Origin: an uncultured Oscillospiraceae bacterium
GTDB lineage: Bacteria; Bacillota; Clostridia; Oscillospirales; Ruminococcaceae
Direction of reading: 5' to 3'
DNA: 10,140 nt
NCBI GenBank assembly: GCA_934232845.1
Contig: CAKQGD010000058.1
Location: 1-10,140, forward strand
Shown: piece by piece, positions 1-7,300 of the stretch
Layout of the letters: each line of letters begins with the position of its first letter
How positions within the stretch are numbered: the stretch's first letter is position 1
Program-made: the position numbers and the translations under genes
The notes under the pieces: generated by a model
Database searches by the model: none
What the model was told of the DNA's origin: nothing
Seen by the model: the letters and a program-made list of their open reading frames with translations, nothing else

Positions 1-3000
1 ACTGCTGCTATAACACCGGTACGCTGACGTCCACCGGCAAACACAACGTGCCGGAAAACAGGCTCAGCCGTCTGGTCTTCAGCATGGGCGGCATCAGCGG
101 TTATACGGACAGCACGGCGTCCATCACCTGCTCGTATAACAGCGGCAGCATGATCGCGGAAAATCAGGATATCCTGCAGAATACCGGCGCGATCTCCGGC
201 AGCAATTTCTCGAACAATAAGTTCTGCTACTACCTCGGCACGGCGGTCGGCGGCCTCAAGGACGTGATCGACGCCATCGGCGATACCGCGACTGCGATCG
301 CTGTGAGCATCGAGGACTTCATCAGCGGCAAGCTGGCGTGGCTGCTTGACCACGACCCGCAGAGCGGTGAACGCCTTGACGTCTGGGGACAGGACGACGC
401 AAACGGCCGTCCCGGACTGCTCGACAACCATCCTGCTCCGATCGAGCCTGCAAAGGGTCCGCAGCCGCAGTACAGACTGCTCTTCTCCGTGACGGGCGAA
501 GGCTCTGTGACCGCGCAGAAAGAAAAGGATCCGACCGATCTCTATCTGGAAAAGGATGAGCAGGTCTCCATCACCTTTACTCCCAACGAGGGCAACTACG
601 TCCTCAAGCTCGCGGAGATCCGCGACGGCGACGATAACGAAGTCACGAGTGCGGGCGGTCTGGACGCCAAGTCTCTTGACTTTGCAATGCCTGCAAAGGA
701 TCTCAGCGCAAATGTGGAATTTGCCCTTTACTATCCCGGCACGACCCACACCGTGACCTTTGACCCGAACGGAGGCACGCTTAGCGGCACTGCGACCGTA
801 TCGGTCAAGAGCGGACATCAGGTTGCAAAGCCTGCCGATCCGACTCGCGACAAGACCGACAGCGACGCAAAGGCCTGGGTCTTTGACGGCTGGTATACGG
901 ACGAGGAATGCACAAAGCCCTATAACTTTGCCTCTGCCGTAACGGGCGACATGACGCTCTATGCGGGCTGGCTGCACGAAGGCGAAGTGCGCGTGCGCTT
1001 TAACCTCAACGCCGCAGAGGGCGCAAAGACCAGTGCGGTTCCCGAAACACAGATCGTTTCGATCGGTGATCTTGTAACGAAGCCGACCGATCCGACGTGG
1101 GAGAGCCCGTACTACGAATACCGCCGCTTTACCGGCTGGTATCCGAGCCGTGCGTCTGAAAACGCATGGGATTTCGAAACCGATACGGTCGAGGGCAGCA
1201 TGACGCTCTATGCACATTGGGAAACGACCAATATGTTCATCCACAATGTGGCGGATTCTGCCGAAAACCCGTTTGTCTTTGAGGATAAAAAGAACGGCGC
1301 GGGTGAGGTCGAGTTTACGGTATATGAGCTGCTCTCCGACTTTAACGAAAGCATCACGATCGCGTACAACACCTACAAGGGCTATTTCTTTGCACTTGGT
1401 ACCGATCTGACGCTGGACGAAAGCTGGAAGGGCATCGGAGCCTCTACCTCCGGAGATGCGTTTGCCGGTACGTTTGACGGCGCGGGATATACCATCACGT
1501 TCGACAAGGCGCAAAACGGTTTCTTTGAGCTAATTGGTCCGGACACGGAGCTGCACCACTTTAAGCTGGCAGGCACCATGCGCAGCTCTGACACCGGAAC
1601 CGGATATCTCGCTCCGCTTGTGGAATACGCATATATGGCGCGCCATATCCACGATTCGTCCTCCTCGGTGTCGATTTCCGGCGAGATCGCTCCGGCGGCA
1701 ACAGGCGGACTGATTGGTTCGGCGGGTAAAGTGAAATTGTCGAATCTGACCTTTACCGGCAGCATCGACTATGATGTGCTTTATTCGGGCAACGCGATCG
1801 GTGGTATTGCCGGAGGACTTGACTGGTCCGGAGCTACGGCCGACAATCTTGCCAATAACGGCTCCATCCATGTCAAAAAGGGAGAAGAAAATACGATTGA
1901 TAAAACCGGCTTGCCGTCGATCGGCGGTATTGCGGGCACAGTTGGGGGCGTTGAGACCTTCTCCAACTGCGTTAATACCGGAGAGCTTGTGATCGAAGAA
2001 AACAGCGGCGTCGCAGGCGGTATTTTCGGAAGCGGCAATACCGGCAGTAAAACTTCTACGATCACCTCTTGTGAAAACAGCGGCGACATCAGCGCGCCGA
2101 GCTGTGCGGGCGGTATCTTCGCCTCCAGCGGCGCCGGCAACTATACTACGACGCAATTCTTGATCGAAAACTGCAAAAACTCCGGTTCCATTTGCAGCCG
2201 CATTGCAGGCGGATGCTCCGGCAATCTTGCAACTGCGATGTCGATCACGATCCGCGGGTTTGAAAATACCGGTGCGATTTATTCTGTGCCCGGTGCAATC
2301 AATAATTCCGGAAATTACTCTTATGCGGGCGGAATCGCCGCTATCCTGTGGGCGTCTCCAAAGGGCGGCGGAGGCGATGTGGGTCCTGGCTCCTTTATGG
2401 AGAACTGCACAAACAGAGGTAAGGTCACATCGACAGGCTGCGGGTATGCTTATGTCGGCGGCCTTGCCGGAAAACTGGAGTCGGCCACGGGCTCGACAAC
2501 GACTCTTCCCGTATCGATGACCCATTGCTATAATTATGGCGATGTTGAAGCCTCCGTTACCGTAGACGGTTGTGTCGGCGGTCTGGCCGGCAGAAGCTAC
2601 AATGGCCCGGTGATCGACTCCTGCTATAATGGCGGCAGCGTCTCGCTGAATATGGAGACCCGGCCGGAAACGAATAACTCCTGCCTCGGCGGTCTGGTAG
2701 GATCGCTAGAAAGAAATGCGAGTGTTAAAAACAGCTATATGCTCGAAGGCTCTGTGACCGCAAACGAAAACGTCGGCTATGTCGGCGGTCTCATCGGTCA
2801 CAGCAGTAACGGTGGCGAGATCAAGTCCTGCTATTGGTATGGCGGCGCATTGTCCGGCGGTGAAAGGATCGGCGGCATTGCGGCGGCGTATGGGCAGACG
2901 GAGAGGCTTATGGCCAACTGCTACTACAAGCCCGAGGGCAGCACGCTGACGGATGACAGAGACGGTAACGGCGCGTATGCGGTCAGCGAAGCGGACATCA

Positions 3001-4241
3001 AGGTAACTCCGCGCGCGGCAGCGCTGCTCAACGGCACCGAAAACGTCTGGACGTGGGGCGACGATAAGCGCAGCGACGTCGACGGCGTCGACTACAACCA
3101 TCCCGTCTGGGGTCAGCCGCCGTACTACATCGCAATGGTAAAGGTCAACGGCGAAGGTACGGCAGCGATCAAGACCGAGAGCGGCGATCCCGCAGGCGAA
3201 CTCTACCTGCAGGGCGGCGAAAAGATCACCTTCACCTGCGAGGCGGATGACGGCTGGTATCTCAGCAGCGCGAAGCGCGTCGAGGGCACCGGCAGCGCCA
3301 TCTCTATGGCAAACGGCACGGAGTTCATCATGCCCGCGAAGATGGTCACGATCACGGTCAACTTCCAGAAGAAGGGCTCCGGCGACGATGACGGCCCCGG
3401 TGACGGCGGCGGCAGCGGCGGCGGTACCGGCGGCGGCCAGGGCCAGGGCGAAGGCACCGGCAGCGGCGATTCCGATGACGGTGACGACGACGCAATCCAG
3501 CCCGGCAGCGGCATGGAGGTCGACTTTGACCTCAAGAGCCTTGTCAAGCTCGCGCACGCAGCCTGGGAAGCCTCCGGCAGCAACCAGACCTTTGCCGAGT
3601 GGCTCGACAGCAATAATTCGATTCTCGCTGAGCTGGTCCGCAGCAGCATCGACCGGATGACCGCTGCGGCAGCGGAAAAGAAGGATGAAGAATCCTTCGC
3701 AACCGCAAAGACACTGCTTGACAGTCTCAACTCCAACACCGGTATGTCGGGCGCGCTTTCCGGCGCACTGCGCACCGCGCTGACGGAGTACTTCTCCGAA
3801 GAGCGCGATCAGACCTTCTCCGACTGGCTGAGAAACGGCGGTTCCTCGCTTACCGCCGAGCAGGTGGCGGAGATCCTGAACCGCTATGCGGACAGCTTGG
3901 CGGGCCTCGCGAAGCGCCTCTATGTCGAGTGGGAGACCTCCGGCACGGAGCTGACCTTCCCGACGTGGCTCGACTCTCAGGAGGTCACGACCGCAAGCCT
4001 CAAGGATGAGACGGAGCCTGCAAAGGATAACGCGGCTGAGACGACGGTTGCGCCCGAGGATCTGCCCTCCGGTCAGGAGAGCAGCGAGGGCGGCGGCGGT
4101 GGCTTCAAGGCCGTGTGGGAAGTGGTGACGAACGCCGTCAAGGCGAACCCGCTTATTTCCCTGCTTCTGCTCCTGATCCTTCTCGGTATCATCGGTGCCT
4201 CCGGCTACCGCAGATACCAGAAGTCTAAGAAGGAGAGCTGA
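1..4241 (+). CDS. Giant modular surface protein with GLUG-like and InlB-type repeats and a C-terminal membrane anchor (5' end outside window)
   Basis: The frame is open from the first complete codon (nt 3), which already encodes a CYNTG repeat, so the GTG at 48 is internal and the start and signal peptide lie upstream. Modules in order: GLUG-like repeats (3-~230); a CYY...W-G-x-D-D linker; a divergent InlB-type repeat (~465-730); two typical InlB B-repeats (~750-970 and ~987-1223), each ending in MTLYAGW or MTLYAHW; about twelve GLUG-like repeats of the form GG[IL]AG...C.N.G (~1700-2960); another CYY...WGDD linker; a second divergent InlB repeat (~3135-3375); a Gly/Asp linker (3376-3494); a helical stalk with three W...TFxxWL motifs (3540-4000); a hydrophobic segment (4152-4208); and a basic tail. 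These families are typical of secreted adhesins, so surface attachment is the likely role; the ligand is unknown. There is no LPxTG-like motif. Surface location is well supported; adhesion is inference. Confidence 0.9.
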   Translation, partial: CCYNTGTLTSTGKHNVPENRLSRLVFSMGGISGYTDSTASITCSYNSGSMIAENQDILQNTGAISGSNFSNNKFCYYLGTAVGGLKDVIDAIGDTATAIAVSIEDFISGKLAWLLDHDPQSGERLDVWGQDDANGRPGLLDNHPAPIEPAKGPQPQYRLLFSVTGEGSVTAQKEKDPTDLYLEKDEQVSITFTPNEGNYVLKLAEIRDGDDNEVTSAGGLDAKSLDFAMPAKDLSANVEFALYYPGTTHTVTFDPNGGTLSGTATVSVKSGHQVAKPADPTRDKTDSDAKAWVFDGWYTDEECTKPYNFASAVTGDMTLYAGWLHEGEVRVRFNLNAAEGAKTSAVPETQIVSIGDLVTKPTDPTWESPYYEYRRFTGWYPSRASENAWDFETDTVEGSMTLYAHWETTNMFIHNVADSAENPFVFEDKKNGAGEVEFTVYELLSDFNESITIAYNTYKGYFFALGTDLTLDESWKGIGASTSGDAFAGTFDGAGYTITFDKAQNGFFELIGPDTELHHFKLAGTMRSSDTGTGYLAPLVEYAYMARHIHDSSSSVSISGEIAPAATGGLIGSAGKVKLSNLTFTGSIDYDVLYSGNAIGGIAGGLDWSGATADNLANNGSIHVKKGEENTIDKTGLPSIGGIAGTVGGVETFSNCVNTGELVIEENSGVAGGIFGSGNTGSKTSTITSCENSGDISAPSCAGGIFASSGAGNYTTTQFLIENCKNSGSICSRIAGGCSGNLATAMSITIRGFENTGAIYSVPGAINNSGNYSYAGGIAAILWASPKGGGGDVGPGSFMENCTNRGKVTSTGCGYAYVGGLAGKLESATGSTTTLPVSMTHCYNYGDVEASVTVDGCVGGLAGRSYNGPVIDSCYNGGSVSLNMETRPETNNSCLGGLVGSLERNASVKNSYMLEGSVTANENVGYVGGLIGHSSNGGEIKSCYWYGGALSGGERIGGIAAAYGQTERLMANCYYKPEGSTLTDDRDGNGAYAVSEADIKVTPRAAALLNGTENVWTWGDDKRSDVDGVDYNHPVWGQPPYYIAMVKVNGEGTAAIKTESGDPAGELYLQGGEKITFTCEADDGWYLSSAKRVEGTGSAISMANGTEFIMPAKMVTITVNFQKKGSGDDDGPGDGGGSGGGTGGGQGQGEGTGSGDSDDGDDDAIQPGSGMEVDFDLKSLVKLAHAAWEASGSNQTFAEWLDSNNSILAELVRSSIDRMTAAAAEKKDEESFATAKTLLDSLNSNTGMSGALSGALRTALTEYFSEERDQTFSDWLRNGGSSLTAEQVAEILNRYADSLAGLAKRLYVEWETSGTELTFPTWLDSQEVTTASLKDETEPAKDNAAETTVAPEDLPSGQESSEGGGGGFKAVWEVVTNAVKANPLISLLLLLILLGIIGASGYRRYQKSKKES
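750..1223 (+). other. Two tandem InlB B-repeat (Listeria-Bacteroides repeat) domains
   Basis: Each copy starts with a beta-strand and a Gly/Asn-rich turn (VTFDPNGG in the first, VRFNLNAAEG in the second). A [KT]P.DPT segment follows, then an F.GWY motif, and each closes with MTLYA[GH]W. This is the signature of the Flg_new/InlB B-repeat family, a ubiquitin-like beta-grasp fold used as a spacer or ligand-binding module in bacterial surface proteins. The two copies are adjacent and clearly diverged from each other. Confidence 0.85.
1700..2960 (+). repeat. Array of about twelve GLUG-like repeats, probably a beta-helix
   Basis: The translated segment repeats a [IVAL]GG[ILC].[GA] core, a variable Ser/Thr/Gly-rich stretch, then [CS].N.G.[ILV]. 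Examples are IGGIAG...NCVNTGEL, VGGLAG...HCYNYGDV and VGGLAG...SCYNGGSV. The spacing varies from roughly 20 to 35 residues. GLUG-type repeats are found in IgA-protease-like and adhesin proteins and are expected to stack as a right-handed beta-helix. Part of a second array is visible at 3-~230. The repeats are degenerate at DNA level, so they look old rather than recently amplified. Confidence 0.75.
3540..4000 (+). repeat. Three copies of a W-x2-S-G-x3-TF-x2-WL motif in the membrane-proximal stalk
   Basis: Three helical stretches carry the same pattern, [WY]-x2-[SE]-[GE]-x3-T-F-x2-W-L-[DR]-[SN]. The copies read WEASGSNQTFAEWLDS, YFSEERDQTFSDWLRN and WETSGTELTFPTWLDS. The TF codons begin at nt 3588, 3813 and 3954, which gives spacings of 75 and 47 residues. 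Each motif follows a predicted amphipathic helix (VKLAHAA, GALRTALTE, LAKRLYVE). I do not recognise the family. It lies between the Gly/Asp linker and the membrane anchor. Confidence 0.7.
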
Positions 4242-4262
4242 GACCTCCCTGTTTTTCGCAAT

Positions 4263-4296
4263 AACCGACGGATGCAATAGCGCATCCGCCGGTTTT
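4263..4296 (+). terminator. Hairpin in the gap between the two surface-protein genes, probable weak terminator or attenuator
   Basis: The arms 4263-4275 and 4282-4294 pair over 13 positions with one A-C mismatch (4268/4289) around a six-base loop, AATAGC. The 3' arm runs into only four T residues (4293-4296) followed by GCGC, so termination may be partial. It starts 22 bases after the stop of the upstream gene and ends about a dozen bases before the Shine-Dalgarno site of the next gene. It could set different expression levels for the two proteins. Confidence 0.6.
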
Positions 4297-4320
4297 GCGC
4301 ATTCCTGAAAGGAGTCTGAC

Positions 4321-7300
4321 ATGAAGAAAAAAATCCGCTCTTTGCTGTGCGTGTTTCTGATCCTTGCGCTGCTTTGCCCGTACTTCTGTTTTGCAGAAGA
4401 AGAGAAAGAAGAACCGCAGACGCAGACCGTGTCGCCGTCCCAGACGGCGACGCCCGAGCAGATCGGAAATATTGTCGATGGACTTGTCCGTACCGCATTG
4501 GAAAACCCGTCAAGAGACTATTATTTGGCGGTCGATTATCTTGATCGCAAAACCGTGCTGGCTCTTTTGCGCTCCGGCCGTGCGGGGCTTGAAAACGGCC
4601 TGATCAGCGCTTGCCATGATTCCGTTCTTTCTCTGATGCACAGCGGGACCGGCCATTCCTCTGCGGATACGCAGGCATCCGTGCTCTTGCGGGCAATGGG
4701 GGAATCTCCGGAATACATTACCTATCTGTCAGAGTTGTGGGGAGTTACGATCAGGCCCGAAATCTCCGAAAGCTCTTCTCTGACGGATACGGTAATCTAC
4801 CTTGAAAATGTAAACGCAGGTATTTTTACCCTCACGAAAGAGGAACAGAATACCTTTTTTCCCATACTGAAAAAAAGGATCTTCAAAGAATTGGACGACT
4901 CGTTTGTCGATTATGAGCTGCTGCACCGTGCGGCGCGTGGACTGTACCGCTTTGTCGGAAAAGGAAATGAAGATGCGGACAGCGCATGGAAAGCCGCGCT
5001 CAAAGGCGTGATCGATGCAGAGCTTCAAAGACAGGGCGCTTATTGGCAGGGCAATTTGGTCCAGACGCTCAGTATCTGCCAAATCTCGCCGGATTCCGCC
5101 TTGTGGACGCCGCCGGGTGAAACGGAGCCGATCTCCCTGTTGGTGGACGGCAAGACGCTGATCGCCCGCCTTTTAGAGAGTCTGTGCGACGAAAACGGCA
5201 AATTCGTCCCCCTCTCCGAGGTAAACGGAGAAACCGCCTACACGTTTTTGGAGTACAATTCCTACTATCAAAAGCCTGCTGAAGGCGAGGTGGAGAGGAA
5301 TGTCGCGACATCTCATTTTTGCTTTCCGGCGTTGGTGGCGTATGATCGCTTTTTAAACGGAAAAACCGCCTACAATGACTTTTCCGATCTGGATGCGCCG
5401 CGCCCGATGCCGCAAAACGAACCGCCGCTTTTTACTTCGGATATCAGGGCGGCCAATCCGCAGCTTCAACAGGTATACTCTTACGGAAGAAGCTATTCGT
5501 TCGATTTTTCCACGTGCTTTTTTGACCCCGAGGGAGAAGAACTGACCTTTTATGTGTCGGTCAACGGTGAGGAAGCACAGGCGGTCCCGGCGGATTACAG
5601 CTTTTCCTACGGAGAGGACGGAGAGGACGGAGCGGACGGAGAAAAGCAGACCTTCGTCCTCTGTTTTTACGCGGAGGATCCGGAGGGCGAGCGGTCGCCG
5701 GATTATACGGCGACGCTGGACTTTTACCCGGACGCCAGCCTGTGGCAGCTTGACTATATTGTGGGAGAGTCCGGCGTCACGATTACTTCGAGCGAACGGG
5801 ATGCGGATTTTATCAACGTTCCGGAAGAGATCGAGGGCAAGCCGGTGACCAATCTGTCAAGGAGGTCGCTTGCTTCGCGGAACCTTCGCTCGGTCACGCT
5901 TCCCGATACGATCCTGACGATCAACGCCGAGACGTTTGAGGACGCCGGCAGCCTTGAAAGTGTGATACTGCCTTCGCACCTGCAGGGGATCGGCAGCAAA
6001 GCGTTTAGCCAGTGCGTCTCTTTAAAGGAAATCACGATCCCCGCCACGGTAACGGAGATCAACCGCAATGCCTTTTCCTGGTGTGAAAATCTTCGGATCA
6101 ACGTGGAAAAAGGAAACTCCGTCTTTTCCTCGGAAAACGGAACGCTTTATAACGCCGACAAGACGACCTTGCTCTTTGCCGGTGCCGCGCGGGGAGAAGA
6201 GACGTTCGTTATCCCGGATACGGTGCGCACGATCGGAGAATATGCGTTTGCCCGTTCGCAGTACAAAAAAGTCCTTTTCGGAAAAAACGTGGAGGTCGTC
6301 GGAACGGCGGCGTTCGCTTACAGCGCGGTGGAGGAGATCGTCTGCAACGACGGGCTCAAAGAGATCGGCGGCTATGCGTTTTATTGGATGACGGAGGGGA
6401 ATTCCGCCAAAGCGGGACACAAAGAGAACGTCGGCGAGCTGCTTACCATAAAACAGCGTCTGACCGACGAAGAAAATCCGACAGAGGAAAAAGCGGCGAT
6501 GCGCTCGATCAGGATCCCGGCGTCCGTTGACACGATCGGACATTTTGCGTTTGCCGGACAGCCGATCGAAAGCATCGATCTCTCCGCCTGCGCGGTCACC
6601 GAGATCACAGAGGGCTGCTTCCTCGGTACGGGTCTCAAGGAGATCATTTTCCCTGCAAAGCTCACAAGGGTCGGCGAGCAGGCGTTTTCCAGGTCGGCCA
6701 TAGAGTCTCTCGACCTTCCGGAGGGGCTGATTGTGATTGAGGGCGGGGCGTTTTCGGGCTGTGCCGAACTGTCAAGCCTGACGCTGCCCCGGACGCTGAG
6801 AAAGCTCGGATGGACGAACAGCGCGTTTTTGGAATGCCCCAAGCTGAAAACGCTGGTCATTCCGCAGTCCGTCACAGGGATGCATTACTGGTTTTCCGAT
6901 GTGGAATCGCTTTATTTTGAGGGAAATCATCCCATCGGAGAGGATGGCTTTTCGGTATCGTTTGTCGGCCCGAAGCTGAAAAATCTGTACGCGCCCGCAA
7001 ACGCGTATGGCTGGGATTTTGAAAATGGCCTGCGCTATACGCCGACTCTGCGGGAATGGAATACCGACAGCGGAGAAAAGCGGCTTTTGCTGCACCTTCC
7101 GACAAAGGAGACCTTCCTGTCGGTCGGAGAGGTCAGCACGCCGATCCGCCTGACGGCCTTTGGCGGAGCGGATCTTTCTCATGTCACATGGTCGAGCTCT
7201 GACCTCACGGTGGCGGCCGTCGATACCGACGGTACGGTCGTTGCGACCGGCGACGGCAGCACCGTGATCCGTGCGGTATCCGCGGACGGCGCAGTCGGCG

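Noticed and set aside
48..50. GTG at 48 as the start of the first surface protein
   Set aside because: The same frame is open and carries a repeat (CYNTG) from the first complete codon of the window, and the residues after the GTG are not a signal peptide. The gene begins upstream.
4146..4229. Sortase-type (LPxTG/NPxTG) cell-wall anchor at the C-terminus
   Set aside because: NP is present before the membrane segment, but neither protein has the following x-T-G, so a normal sortase signal is not supported.
2706..4322. Long open frame on the minus strand opposite the end of the first surface protein (538 codons)
   Set aside because: It is Arg/Ala/Gly-rich with no recognisable domain, and it mirrors a clear coding frame on the other strand. 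This is a typical GC-rich shadow frame.
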